This document shows, in pieces, positions 9,690 to 18,713 of a stretch of 64,000 nucleotides of DNA. The notes under the pieces were generated by a model. The model was not told the DNA's origin. It did no database searches and saw nothing but the letters and a program-made list of their open reading frames with translations. This DNA is from Paenibacillus chibensis (GTDB lineage Bacteria; Bacillota; Bacilli; Paenibacillales; Paenibacillaceae): NCBI RefSeq assembly GCF_004001045.1, contig NZ_BIMK01000015.1, forward strand, positions 17,835 through 81,834, written 5' to 3'. The position numbers and the translations under genes are program-made. Positions within the stretch are counted from its first letter, which is position 1, and every line of letters starts with the position of its first letter.

Positions 9690-10487
9690 TCATTTGAAAC
9701 AATCCAACAGCGGCGCATGGATGCGGGCGTTTGAGGCTGCAATATCCGTAACCTCCAGGCTGTACGGATTTCCGGCCGTATCGCTTACCTGTCCTCCCGC
9801 CTCCTTGACAATAAGTGCGCCAGCGGCCACGTCCCATGCCTTGAGTCCGTTTTCCCAAAAACCATCCAGCCTTGATGCTCCGACATAAGCCAGATGGCGT
9901 GCAGCCGATCCGAGCGAGCGAATGGTCCTGCACTCGTGAATCAGCTTTCCGAGTCCGCCATAAACGGCAAGGCGGGCTTCCATGCTTGACGGGAATCCCG
10001 TGGCAATGACACTCGTATTCAAACCTTCCTTATCGGATACGCGTATTCGATTGCCGTTTAGAAATGCACCTTGATCCTTTACGGCCCAGAACATTTCATC
10101 CGCGCACGGGTCATACACAACCCCTACTAGCATTTCACCCTCGCATGCAAGGGCAATGGAGACTGTAAAGCCGGGAATGCCCTGGACGAAGTTGCTTGTT
10201 CCGTCTATGGGGTCCACGATCCATACGTAGGGCTTCGATTGGGCATCCGCAACGATCTCTTCAAGTGAACTTCCATTTAAATACGTTTCTTCTTCTCCCA
10301 GAAAGCGGTGGTCGGGATAATGATCCGCGATTCCTTTCCGGATCAGCAGCTCCGATTCCTTATCCACTTCCGTCACCACATCGAAGCTGGATGACTTTTC
10401 TTCGGTAAGGATCCCCTCTCCCATCTTGGAAAGGATCAGTTCGCCTGCCGAACGCGCGAGCGATTGAGCCAGACTGAGATATTCCAT
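9690..10487 (-). CDS. Inositol-1-monophosphatase family phosphatase
   Basis: The 265-residue product has all three metal-site motifs of the Li+-sensitive inositol monophosphatase superfamily: GEE (64-66), VDPIDGTSNF (91-100) and AWDVAAG (W218, D219). These enzymes remove the last phosphate of myo-inositol monophosphates in a Mg2+-dependent reaction. Placed directly upstream of iolD, it can deliver free myo-inositol to IolG. The family also contains enzymes acting on fructose-1,6-bisphosphate and PAP, but this operon favours inositol phosphate. The start is ATG 10487 with a GGGAGTGAT upstream. Confidence 0.9.
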   Translation of the reverse strand: MEYLSLAQSLARSAGELILSKMGEGILTEEKSSSFDVVTEVDKESELLIRKGIADHYPDHRFLGEEETYLNGSSLEEIVADAQSKPYVWIVDPIDGTSNFVQGIPGFTVSIALACEGEMLVGVVYDPCADEMFWAVKDQGAFLNGNRIRVSDKEGLNTSVIATGFPSSMEARLAVYGGLGKLIHECRTIRSLGSAARHLAYVGASRLDGFWENGLKAWDVAAGALIVKEAGGQVSDTAGNPYSLEVTDIAASNARIHAPLLDCFK

Positions 10488-10515
10488 TCTCTAACATCAC
10501 TCCCAGCATTTTTAT

Positions 10516-11325
10516 TCAAGCAAGAAGCTCTTTATTATTCATAATTCCGTTGATGATGTCGGCGATCGCATGATTTTCGTGATGAACCGTCAAGCTGGTT
10601 GCATGCGTTTTCAACGTTGGATGGGCATTCTCTACAGCAAAGCTGTGATCCGCCTGGCGGATGATCGCCAAATCGTTCAAATTGTCTCCCACGGCAATCG
10701 TGAACAGCTCCTTATTCGGCAGCAGCTTCAGCAGCTCGATCAGCGAGGTCCCCTTGGATACGCCATAAGGAAGAATTTCCAAATAGTTATGTTCCGAATA
10801 AACGATTTCAGCCGGAAACCCGATCTCCTCTGCTTTCTTCTCGATCGAGATAAGATCGGATGAATTCCGGGCAATCAAAAGCAGCTTCGTTACCGCTTGA
10901 TCTTGCGTGCCTTCCGGCAAGTCGCTGCATACAACCCCGTCCTTGCGTTCATGGTATTCCAATAAGGCGTTGCGCCAAGGAGCGTAAACCTCCCCGTCCC
11001 GGTAGACGAGCATTGCCCAATCCTCCGATGCTTTGGATAGCGCGAAAGCCCAAAATCCATCCGGAATGACCATGTTTTTTTCGAACAACACCTTTTGCGT
11101 CACAGGGCAGTATATTTTCGCTCCGTTATACAGGATCAGCGGCGTGGTCAAATTCAGCTGCATGATATAGGATGTGACCGCCTGCTCCGTGCGTCCGGTG
11201 GCAATGGTAAACAATCCGCCCTGCTCTTCAAACTTCCGAATGGCTTGGATGTTTTCCTCGCTGATTTGCTGCGAGGATGTCAACAAAGTCCCGTCAAGAT
11301 CACTGACCAGCAATATATTTTTCAA
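10516..11325 (-). CDS. Cof-like HAD-IIB phosphatase
   Basis: A 269-residue HAD-superfamily hydrolase of the Cof/YidA type. Motif I is SDLDGTLL with nucleophile Asp9 and acid/base Asp11, motif II is in ATGRT, and the C-terminal metal site is AVGDNLNDLAII. It starts with TTG 11325, preceded by AGGTGG. Members dephosphorylate a range of sugar phosphates and cofactors. Between mgtC and the inositol monophosphatase in the same operon, it could act on a phosphorylated intermediate of phytate breakdown, but the substrate cannot be read from the sequence. Confidence 0.85.
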   Translation of the reverse strand: MKNILLVSDLDGTLLTSSQQISEENIQAIRKFEEQGGLFTIATGRTEQAVTSYIMQLNLTTPLILYNGAKIYCPVTQKVLFEKNMVIPDGFWAFALSKASEDWAMLVYRDGEVYAPWRNALLEYHERKDGVVCSDLPEGTQDQAVTKLLLIARNSSDLISIEKKAEEIGFPAEIVYSEHNYLEILPYGVSKGTSLIELLKLLPNKELFTIAVGDNLNDLAIIRQADHSFAVENAHPTLKTHATSLTVHHENHAIADIINGIMNNKELLA

Positions 11326-11359
11326 TAGCTACAACCACCTGTCATTGCGTCTTCTTTCT

Positions 11360-12139
11360 TTATGGCATGGAAACCGTCTCGTTCTTACTTTCGCTGATGT
11401 CCAGCTTAGCGGAAACATCCCGTTTGATCGTCGCTTCAACGGACTTGGCGATGTTGAGCGAAATGATTTCCTCCATTGCCCGTAAGCACTGATCCGTCTG
11501 AACCGCCGTGACACTTAATAAAAGGGCTACATCGGACTGCTCTGATTTTCCATTCCCGGAAGAGTCTCCATGAAGCATTTTGACATTCGTCACCGCCACA
11601 TCGTACTCCTTAAGCTTCGATATAATCAGATCGAGTTTGCCCGGCTCGTCGCTCACGACCATCTGGATCTCATGAAAGCGGCGTTTCTTGATCCAGATCT
11701 TTTCCCACTTGTTAAACAGGAACAAATTCACCAAGACGATGACTGTACAGGTAATCGCCCCTATAAAAAAACCCGCTCCCACGCATAATCCAATCGCCGC
11801 CACCACCCAGATGCTGGCAGCCGTCGTCAATCCCTTGATCATATTGCCGTTGCGCAGAATGGCCCCCGCTCCCAGAAACCCGATTCCACTGATAACCTGG
11901 GCGGATAACCGGGCGGGATCGACCCTGACATTCGTCTCGTCAACGAATTCCGAAAATCCGTATATGGATAACAACATAATGCTTGCCGAACCCAAGCAAA
12001 CCTGGATATGAGTCCGGAAACCTGCTGCATGATTGCTCCATTCTCTCTCGAATCCAATGATGCCGCCTAGTACGGCGGCCAGTACCATGCGAACGACCAG
12101 CTCCCATGGAGTGATGTGCCAAATATCCGTTGCCGGCAT
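11360..12139 (-). CDS. MgtC/SapB family membrane protein
   Basis: The 259-residue protein has the family N-terminal domain with about five transmembrane helices (LAAVLGGIIGFERE near 21-34, ISGIGFLGAGAIL near 104-116, LTTAASIWVVAAIG), followed by a cytoplasmic ACT-like C-terminal domain. MgtC proteins support growth in low magnesium and help control phosphate and ATP homeostasis. Its place inside a phytate/inositol operon is unusual. Phytate is a strong Mg2+ chelator and phosphate source, so a role in coping with magnesium or phosphate imbalance is a reasonable inference. Confidence 0.88.
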   Translation of the reverse strand: MPATDIWHITPWELVVRMVLAAVLGGIIGFEREWSNHAAGFRTHIQVCLGSASIMLLSIYGFSEFVDETNVRVDPARLSAQVISGIGFLGAGAILRNGNMIKGLTTAASIWVVAAIGLCVGAGFFIGAITCTVIVLVNLFLFNKWEKIWIKKRRFHEIQMVVSDEPGKLDLIISKLKEYDVAVTNVKMLHGDSSGNGKSEQSDVALLLSVTAVQTDQCLRAMEEIISLNIAKSVEATIKRDVSAKLDISESKNETVSMP

Positions 12140-12174
12140 CGTGCTTCGCTCTCCTCCTCCAGTACGTTCCCTGG

Positions 12175-13062
12175 CTATCCATTCAATACAGCCTTCTTCA
12201 ATCTCTGGATCGATGCCGAGGCATGATCCAAGATAGGCCTGTCGCTTCCGAATTTGTACATGGTCAGCTCAAGGTTATATATGCCCTGATAACCGGCATT
12301 CTGCAATGCTTGCACGTAATGCGCGAGAGGCAGGCTCGATGGATCAGTCAGAGGCTGATGCGTTCCTCTGCTTCCAATGCCATGAATATGGGTGTGAACG
12401 ACCCGCCGAATAAATTCGGGTTCAGGCAAATCCAGGATCGGCACCTGAAGCTTCCGGCCTTCCTGGCTGTGCAGCAGGTCAGAGTAGAAGTGTCCCATAT
12501 CCCAGGTGATACCCAGAAGCGGACTTCCGACTTGCTTCACCATGTCCAGAACACCCGCCGTCGTGTCACCCGGATCTACTTTGCCTGTTTTCTTGCGGTT
12601 GTTCTCCAAGGCGAACCGAAGGGGAAGCTGTTCGCGTTCAACGATGGAAGTCCATTCACGGAACAATTCCACGGTGCGCCCAAACAGCTGCTCCTCGCTT
12701 CCGGATGCCGCATCATAAGCATGGATGGCCATCATGACCTCATCCTGATGATTTCCCAAGTGACGCAATATATATTTCATCGATGGGTACACATCTTCGA
12801 AGCGGTTCCCGACCATGTTCCCTTCCACGTGCCCATGTACCGTAATTTTCAGCCCCGCGTCCCAGATCCGTTGAATGACTTCCGCATAGGCTACCGGATT
12901 CGCATGCCTCGGAAGAATGCGGACTTCAATAGAGCATACGCCTTGCTCTTTCAACCAATGCAGGAATTCGTCCACACTGTCGCAGCTCCCGATCAGATCA
13001 TGGGGAGTACGCCGGGTCAAAATCCCCTGGAAAACCGGGTCTTGTATCGAATAGCCCAGCAT
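12175..13062 (-). CDS. IolI/IolE-like sugar phosphate isomerase/epimerase (TIM barrel)
   Basis: A 295-residue xylose-isomerase-like TIM-barrel protein. Candidate metal ligands sit in FALENN, TWDMGHF, HTHIHG and YNLELT, the same pattern as IolI and IolE. IolI interconverts inosose isomers so that other inositol stereoisomers can enter the pathway. This protein may fill that role, since no other IolI is present, but the sequence is too divergent for me to assert it. It is 14 bp downstream of the LacI-family gene. AAGGAG lies about 11 nt before the ATG. Confidence 0.75.
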   Translation of the reverse strand: MLGYSIQDPVFQGILTRRTPHDLIGSCDSVDEFLHWLKEQGVCSIEVRILPRHANPVAYAEVIQRIWDAGLKITVHGHVEGNMVGNRFEDVYPSMKYILRHLGNHQDEVMMAIHAYDAASGSEEQLFGRTVELFREWTSIVEREQLPLRFALENNRKKTGKVDPGDTTAGVLDMVKQVGSPLLGITWDMGHFYSDLLHSQEGRKLQVPILDLPEPEFIRRVVHTHIHGIGSRGTHQPLTDPSSLPLAHYVQALQNAGYQGIYNLELTMYKFGSDRPILDHASASIQRLKKAVLNG

Positions 13063-13076
13063 CTTCGTTCCGCTCC

Positions 13077-14081
13077 TTACGTGATGGATTGGCAGGTGTT
13101 GCGAATGATCAGCTCCGTATCAAACAGGATGGATGAGCCTTTCGATCCTTTGGTTTGGATCATTGTCATCAGCAGTTCCGCTGCCCTTCTTCCCATCTCC
13201 TTGCGGGGCTGGGCAACGGTCGTTAACTTGATCCAATGCAAATTGCTGACCTCCAAGTTATCGAAACCGACGATGCTCATTTGCCCAGGAACAGAAACTT
13301 TTTGCTCGGCCAGCCATTCGAGGGCTCCGATTGCGAGAATATCGTTCGCTGCAAAAACGGCCGTCATTTGGGGATAAGCCGACGCAAGCTGTGCCATGGC
13401 TTGAAATCCGCCTTCATAAGATCTCGCTCCGAAGACGATGCCTTCCGGATGAATGTCAATGCCATGCTTGTTCATGGTATCGCGGTATGCCCGGTACCGT
13501 TCCTGACCGGTGTAAGAGTATTCCGGCATGCCGATAAAACCGATATGCTCATGATGAAGCGAGAGCAAATACTCGACGGCTTTGCAGGAGCCCTGGTAAT
13601 GGTCTACGTCAACGAATGGCATTTCCAGCTCAGCCGGTGGCCTTCTGCGAAGGAACACGACGGGAATATCCAAATTTTTAAGCAGCTGAATCATCTCCGA
13701 GTCCATAAAATCCGACGTGATGATCAGCCCATCCATTTTTCGCTGCGCCGCACTCAGCAGGAAGCTCTCCTCCTTTTCACGGCTTCGTGAAGTATTTCCG
13801 TACACAACCTGGTAACCGTCATCCGATAATACCTCTTCGATTCCTTGAGCCATCGCCGACAGAAACGGGTCCGTGATATCCGGCATCATGAGTCCAATGG
13901 TGTAAGATCTGCGCTGAATCAAGCTTCTTGCGACGGCATTTGGCGTATAATTCAGCTCTTTCATGGCTTCCAGCACTTCCTGTTTCGTTTCCGGCCGGAT
14001 GTCGGGATGATTATTCATCGCTCTGGATACGGTTGATACGGAAACTCCGAGTTTTTTTGCTACGTCTTTTATCGTTGTCAT
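13077..14081 (-). CDS. LacI-family transcriptional repressor of the phytate/inositol operons
   Basis: The 334-residue protein has a textbook LacI helix-turn-helix (TIKDVAKKLGVSVSTVSRAMN, residues 3-23, and hinge YTPNAVARSL) and a periplasmic-binding-like effector domain (NDILAIGALEWL, SIVGFDN). GGAGGAGA precedes the ATG. Its own promoter carries a perfect 12-bp palindrome that abuts the -10 box, and an equivalent site pair lies at the promoter at 21.05 kb. It is therefore probably an autorepressor controlling both operons. The inducer is unknown; an inositol phosphate or inositol would fit. Classical iol operons use the DeoR-type IolR instead. Confidence 0.9.
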   Translation of the reverse strand: MTTIKDVAKKLGVSVSTVSRAMNNHPDIRPETKQEVLEAMKELNYTPNAVARSLIQRRSYTIGLMMPDITDPFLSAMAQGIEEVLSDDGYQVVYGNTSRSREKEESFLLSAAQRKMDGLIITSDFMDSEMIQLLKNLDIPVVFLRRRPPAELEMPFVDVDHYQGSCKAVEYLLSLHHEHIGFIGMPEYSYTGQERYRAYRDTMNKHGIDIHPEGIVFGARSYEGGFQAMAQLASAYPQMTAVFAANDILAIGALEWLAEQKVSVPGQMSIVGFDNLEVSNLHWIKLTTVAQPRKEMGRRAAELLMTMIQTKGSKGSSILFDTELIIRNTCQSIT

Positions 14082-14109
14082 ATGGTCTCCTCCATGGGGG
14101 CAAATTCTT

Positions 14110-14133
14110 GGTAACGATTCCGGTAACGTTACC
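14110..14133. promoter_or_regulatory. Tandem LacI-type operator at the regulator promoter
   Basis: The plus strand has GGTAACGATTCC (14110-14121) directly followed by the perfect palindrome GGTAACGTTACC (14122-14133). The central CG of an inverted repeat is characteristic of LacI-family operators. The perfect site touches the -10 element and would cover the transcription start. Confidence 0.8.
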
Positions 14134-14162
14134 AGTTTAATCCAGACCTATTTCATTTTCAA
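14134..14162 (-). promoter_or_regulatory. Sigma-A-like promoter of the lacI-iol operon
   Basis: On the minus strand TTGAAA (14157-14162), a 17-nt spacer and TAAACT (14134-14139) lie 53-81 bp before the repressor start codon. No terminator is visible after the upstream phytase gene, so readthrough from the first operon is also possible. Confidence 0.65.
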
Positions 14163-14184
14163 TCCCTTTTCGGAAGGCTTCTGG

Positions 14185-15612
14185 TTATCTTTTCTTCATC
14201 TTTCGAGGATCCACGCCCTTCATCTCCAGCTTATCGTCCGAACCCTTTGCGATTTTCTCCCAGGCCACGACCTTGTAATTTTGGTTGGCCACGCTTCCGT
14301 CCGGTTCGGTATTGGTGTCATCCTGCGTAATAAAGAATCCGTTCGGATAGCGGTTCCCCAAGCCGTATGAGATGACGTCGATGCCGTCTGTCTCCGATGT
14401 GCCGTCTATCGCGCTGCCGTCTCCAACCATAAACGTGGTGATGTATTCTCCGTCTTCCCGGTCATAAAGCGCATAGCGATTGCTGCCTTGGCTCGAAGCA
14501 ATCAGATAGCCTTTTCCGTCCTCCGCATAATAGATGGCCAGCCCTTCCACATCGGCTGTGAGCCTGATCCCGTCTACCGTATCGATCCGTGCTTCCGGAA
14601 GAAGTCCGCCATCCGGCTCGGCGTTGAATTTCCAGATCGCCACATTCTCTTCGGCCACGTAGAACTTGCCATATTCGTCATCCGCCACGATGCCTTCCGT
14701 GACGCTGCCCAGCTTGAGTTCGCGAACCAACTTGCCGTCTACCTTGCCGCTGCCGTTATCGAACAGCTCCCACTGTTCAAATTCTCCGTCCTTCCCAGTG
14801 ATTAAACCGTACATCTTACCGCTTCGCTGGCTTTGATATAAGCTGAAGCCGTACACTTCCTCCATATGGGAAGCAAGGTTGTTGCCTGTCACTTCGGTCA
14901 ACACGCCTGTGGAAGGATGAATGGCGAATATGTTGATTTGGTTCGTAGTGCGGTTGGTGGATGCCGCGATATCCACTTTTTGTCCGTTTAATTTGAAATT
15001 ATATCGGACATCCACGTTGTTCATTTTACCGACTCCGTAAGATCCGACGCGTTGGCCATCCAGATTGTAGGCCTCGATTCCCCCGGGATTTGCCTTTTTG
15101 TTCGCACCGATAATCAGGCTTTTCTCCGGATGATTCGGATGAACCCATACCGAAGGGTCGTCGGCAGCATCCCCGGACTGCTCCGCGGGTTCCGTTTCCA
15201 TATCGGCCTTCACTTTAAACATTTTTGCCTTGGATTGTCTCGTAATATCGAGGACATTGCCGCTTGCGTTCTCCAAATTCACGTTCTTAATAAAAACATC
15301 GTCTTCAGAAATAAGGGCTGTCGTCCCCTCCAGGATGACCGCAGCCGCGAAGCTGCCCGTTTTATTTCCGATTTCATATTGCGTGCTGCCTACCGTCACT
15401 TTCCCGACAAGGCCGTTTCTCAGCTTAAACAAAACGGAATGGCTGTTCACGTCCCACACGGAAGCTGCACCGATCGGATTCAAAACCTCCGCCTGCAGCG
15501 GAACGTACTCAATCTCCTCTTCTTCAGCCGAAACTGCGGCAGACATAGACAGCACCAGAGCGCTGCTCAACAGAAATGTAATACCTTGTTTATATGTTTT
15601 CATTTTCATCAT
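14185..15612 (-). CDS. Secreted beta-propeller phytase (3-phytase)
   Basis: A 475-residue exported protein. Residues 1-29 form a signal peptide ending AAVSA. A region of about 110 residues follows that looks like half of a copper-amine-oxidase-N-like stalk domain. The beta-propeller phytase domain then starts near residue 150 with DDPSVWVHP. Hallmarks shared with Bacillus PhyC are NNVDVRYNF, EVYGFSLYQSQ, GKDGEFEQWEL, EGIVADDEYG, ADVEGLAIYYA and GTSETDGIDV. These enzymes are Ca2+-dependent and remove alternate phosphates from phytate outside the cell, leaving lower inositol phosphates. The ATGs at 15609 or 15603 could be used instead of 15612. It is the last gene before the lacI promoter. Confidence 0.93.
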   Translation of the reverse strand: MMKMKTYKQGITFLLSSALVLSMSAAVSAEEEEIEYVPLQAEVLNPIGAASVWDVNSHSVLFKLRNGLVGKVTVGSTQYEIGNKTGSFAAAVILEGTTALISEDDVFIKNVNLENASGNVLDITRQSKAKMFKVKADMETEPAEQSGDAADDPSVWVHPNHPEKSLIIGANKKANPGGIEAYNLDGQRVGSYGVGKMNNVDVRYNFKLNGQKVDIAASTNRTTNQINIFAIHPSTGVLTEVTGNNLASHMEEVYGFSLYQSQRSGKMYGLITGKDGEFEQWELFDNGSGKVDGKLVRELKLGSVTEGIVADDEYGKFYVAEENVAIWKFNAEPDGGLLPEARIDTVDGIRLTADVEGLAIYYAEDGKGYLIASSQGSNRYALYDREDGEYITTFMVGDGSAIDGTSETDGIDVISYGLGNRYPNGFFITQDDTNTEPDGSVANQNYKVVAWEKIAKGSDDKLEMKGVDPRKMKKR

Positions 15613-15625
15613 CCTCTCCGAATAT

Positions 15626-16792
15626 TTATTTGCCGCTTACGCCCACAGCCAGGCCGGCTACGTCATTCACCCCCGCAAGGGCACCGCTGTACTCGCTTGC
15701 CAGCGGAATCAATCGTTTACTTTCACGATCGTAAACATTTACCTTTTCTTTCGGAAATGTGATCCAAACGTCGCTTCCGATCGGGTATTCCTTTTCCCCC
15801 ATATACTTCGCAAGCAGCATCGTTTGATCGTTGACCATAAGCTGGATCAATGTTTCCGAACCTGCCGGCAAAATCGAAGATACGATACAACGGATGCCTG
15901 ACTCGTTCCGATCCTCATGGATGGTAATGTCTTCCGGATAAATCGTCAGCACGATTTCTCCGCTGTGCTTTTGGCCGCTTGGAATGTCCACGGTGCCAAG
16001 GCCCGATTCCGTTACCAGGCAGCCGTCCTGATAGCTGCAGATCGCATCGACGAAATTAATCGTCGGATTCCCGATAAAATCGGCCACCCTTAGATCGGCG
16101 GGATGACGGTAAATTCCCCGCGGGGTATCCAGCTGCACCAAATCTCCTTCGAAGAAAACCGCGATTTTCGTCGACATCGTCAGCGCCTCGACCTGATCAT
16201 GGGTAACATAAATAATCGTCGTATTCAATTCGCGATGCAGTCTTTTCAGCTCCGCCCGCATCTCGAGCCTGAGCTTGGCATCCAGATTGGATAACGGCTC
16301 ATCCAACAAAAGGATTTTCGGCTCCGTGACGATCGCCCGGGCAATGGCGACCCGCTGCTGCTGGCCTCCGGATAATTCCGAGGGGTAACGGTCCTTATAT
16401 TGGATAATCCTCATTTTTTCCAGCGCCGTCTCCACCCGTTTTCGGATATCCTGTTTCGTGACCTTTTTAATCGTCAGACCGAAGGCGACATTTTCAAACA
16501 CCGTCATGTGGGGCCAAAGGGCATAGCTTTGGAAAACAAGGTTTAATCCGCGCTTCGAGGCAGGCGCATAATACCGGTTTCTTCCATTAACGACTTCCTT
16601 GCCGCCGATGGTTATGATCCCTTCTTCCGGGTTTTCGAGTCCTGTAATCACCCGGAGCATGGTCGTTTTGCCACAGCCGGACGGCCCGAGAAGCGTCATG
16701 AAGTCGCCTTCCTCGATCACGAAATCGATGTCTTTTAAAATATGGTTGTGATCGAAATACTTATTGATTTTTTTAAGTTCGATTCTGCTCAT
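15626..16792 (-). CDS. ABC transporter ATPase with TOBE domain (FbpC/AfuC/UgpC-like)
   Basis: A 388-residue ATPase. The nucleotide-binding domain shows Walker A GPSGCGKTT, the Q-loop in LVFQSYALWP, signature LSGGQQQR, Walker B LLLDEP and the D-loop SNLD. A C-terminal TOBE-like domain covers about residues 240-365. It energises import through the permease encoded just upstream; the permease ends in GGAGGCTAAC, which supplies the ribosome binding site here. This subfamily drives uptake of iron, sugars, sugar phosphates or phosphonates. Set between two phytase genes, inositol phosphate is the best candidate substrate. Confidence 0.9.
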   Translation of the reverse strand: MSRIELKKINKYFDHNHILKDIDFVIEEGDFMTLLGPSGCGKTTMLRVITGLENPEEGIITIGGKEVVNGRNRYYAPASKRGLNLVFQSYALWPHMTVFENVAFGLTIKKVTKQDIRKRVETALEKMRIIQYKDRYPSELSGGQQQRVAIARAIVTEPKILLLDEPLSNLDAKLRLEMRAELKRLHRELNTTIIYVTHDQVEALTMSTKIAVFFEGDLVQLDTPRGIYRHPADLRVADFIGNPTINFVDAICSYQDGCLVTESGLGTVDIPSGQKHSGEIVLTIYPEDITIHEDRNESGIRCIVSSILPAGSETLIQLMVNDQTMLLAKYMGEKEYPIGSDVWITFPKEKVNVYDRESKRLIPLASEYSGALAGVNDVAGLAVGVSGK

Positions 16793-16793
16793 G

Positions 16794-18659
16794 TTAGCCT
16801 CCTATCCCTTTCGTAAGGTCTGCTTTTCCCCATTTGGTAGCGATGAAATACGTCGCGATAATAATGGCGATGATGATCACGGTGATTGCGTTGGAGAATT
16901 GCTGGTATCCGCTTTCGGCATATTGAAAGGTTAATGTGGTCAGAGTGCCCGTTTTCGGGGTCACCAGAAGAATGATCAAGTCCAGCTCTTTCATTGCACT
17001 GATGAAGCCAAGCAGAAAGGCGCTGATCACTCCTTTCCGGGTAAGCGGAAGCATAATGCGGATAAATCTGCGGAAGAACGATGCCCCCTGGATTTTGGCT
17101 GCCTCCTCCAGCTCTCCGCTGATCTGCATCACACTGCTTGTTCCTGACCTTGTCGCGAAAGGCAGGTCTTTGACGACCGTAATCAGAATGATGATGGTGA
17201 TGGTCCCGTACAACGCAGGAATGAGAAATCCCGGTTTGGCGAAAATGGACAGGTAAATCGCCGCGAAGGCAATCCCCGGAATCAGGTAAGGAATAAAGGT
17301 TAACTGTTCGATGAGTTTGCCTGTAAATGTGCGTCTTCCCTTGGCGATGATATAACCGAAGGTCACCCCGAGAATCGCAGACAGTCCGGCGCCGCCAAAC
17401 GCGATGAACAGCGAGTTTTTCAGTGCCATACGAATGTTGTTGCTCATCAGCACGCCGACTTCACCCGATGCAATGTTCGGATCGGACGCTCCCGTCCAGA
17501 AATGCGTCGTGAAGTTGCTTAGGCTGTATACGCCCTCCTTCAGCATGAAGGATTGCAGGAAGAGCATGAGCAGCGGAAACACACCGGCAGCGAACATAAA
17601 CAGCATCACGACTGTAAAGACCGGCATTTTCCAACGGCCGAGTGGCGTAAGTGTTTTGCGGGCGTCCTTTCCTCCGACAGTTGTGTATCCCTTTCTTTTG
17701 CCTATGGCTTTCTGGTTGATATAGATCGTTATCGCCGCGATAAGAATCAGCACGAGACTGAGAATGTAGCCTTGGGAGGCCATACGGCTGCGTATGCTGC
17801 TGTATAGCATCGTCGCTATGGTGTAGTACTTGATCGGCAATCCGAGAAAGGCTGCCGGACCGAAGGTACCCATCGACTTGGAGAAGGTCAAGATGAATGC
17901 GGAGAGGATGGCTGGCAGGACCAAAGGGAACGTTATTTTTCTGAGAATCGTTCCGCGGCGAGCGCCGAGAATATCGGCCGTTTCTTCCAAGCCGCTGTTG
18001 ATCGAGCTGAGAGCCACGGCCAGCAGCAGGTAGAAGAACGTGAAGTAATGTCCGACGAGCACGACGACGATCGGGATTAACCCATACGACATCCAGTCGG
18101 GCGGGCTAACGCCGAAGACGGATTGAATGAGGCCCGGGCTTCCGCCGATCCGGTCGTTCTTGAAAATGACAAGCCATGCCATCGATTTCATCCAGGATGG
18201 AAGCATGTAAGGAATGATGGCCATGAAGGCGATCGACTTTTTGAAAGGAATATCCGAGCGCGTCACGAGCCAGGCCAAGGCTCCACCGAGAATCGCCGAC
18301 AATAAGGAAACCCATATGGCAATGTTGAGCGAATTCAATATCGGTTGATAAAACACGTTTTTGCTGATGGCGCTTGTCGTCATATGGATCCAGTGCTCAA
18401 ACGTCAGCTTGCCCGGCTCTGCTTCGGAGTAGGCTCGAAGATCGTCATGGCTCCAGGTGACCGTGCTCGATACCATTTCGTAGAGCGGAATCAAAATCGT
18501 GTAGATCAGAAATACAATCGCTGCGATGCTGATCAGATGCAGCGGGTTGCTGAAAAAGGATTTCAACTTATTTTTGAGCCTTGTCTTGTTGAATTTGGAA
18601 TCCGTCTTTTGGGGCTTGATCTGGATGTATTCTGCCTTTGAATATTCTGCCTTGCGCAT
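16794..18659 (-). CDS. Fused two-domain ABC permease (FbpB/AfuB type)
   Basis: The 621-residue membrane protein contains two homologous permease halves of about six helices each, with an EAA loop in each: EETADILGARRGTILRKI in the first half and EEAAKIQGASFFRRFIRIM in the second. This double-length layout is typical of FbpB/AfuB permeases of the ferric-iron-like importer group. The first 35 residues are basic and cytoplasmic. AAGGAG precedes the ATG. The gene sits 54 bp after the binding-protein gene and is followed after 1 bp by the ATPase gene. Confidence 0.9.
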   Translation of the reverse strand: MRKAEYSKAEYIQIKPQKTDSKFNKTRLKNKLKSFFSNPLHLISIAAIVFLIYTILIPLYEMVSSTVTWSHDDLRAYSEAEPGKLTFEHWIHMTTSAISKNVFYQPILNSLNIAIWVSLLSAILGGALAWLVTRSDIPFKKSIAFMAIIPYMLPSWMKSMAWLVIFKNDRIGGSPGLIQSVFGVSPPDWMSYGLIPIVVVLVGHYFTFFYLLLAVALSSINSGLEETADILGARRGTILRKITFPLVLPAILSAFILTFSKSMGTFGPAAFLGLPIKYYTIATMLYSSIRSRMASQGYILSLVLILIAAITIYINQKAIGKRKGYTTVGGKDARKTLTPLGRWKMPVFTVVMLFMFAAGVFPLLMLFLQSFMLKEGVYSLSNFTTHFWTGASDPNIASGEVGVLMSNNIRMALKNSLFIAFGGAGLSAILGVTFGYIIAKGRRTFTGKLIEQLTFIPYLIPGIAFAAIYLSIFAKPGFLIPALYGTITIIILITVVKDLPFATRSGTSSVMQISGELEEAAKIQGASFFRRFIRIMLPLTRKGVISAFLLGFISAMKELDLIILLVTPKTGTLTTLTFQYAESGYQQFSNAITVIIIAIIIATYFIATKWGKADLTKGIGG

Positions 18660-18713
18660 CGGTACACACTCCTTCTTTGAAACTCACAACCCCGCAGGCA
18701 AAAGAATGCGCAC

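Noticed and set aside
12130..13377. 415-codon plus-strand ORF opposite the TIM-barrel and lacI genes
   Set aside because: It is the shadow of two well-conserved minus-strand genes, with no ribosome binding site or known motifs.
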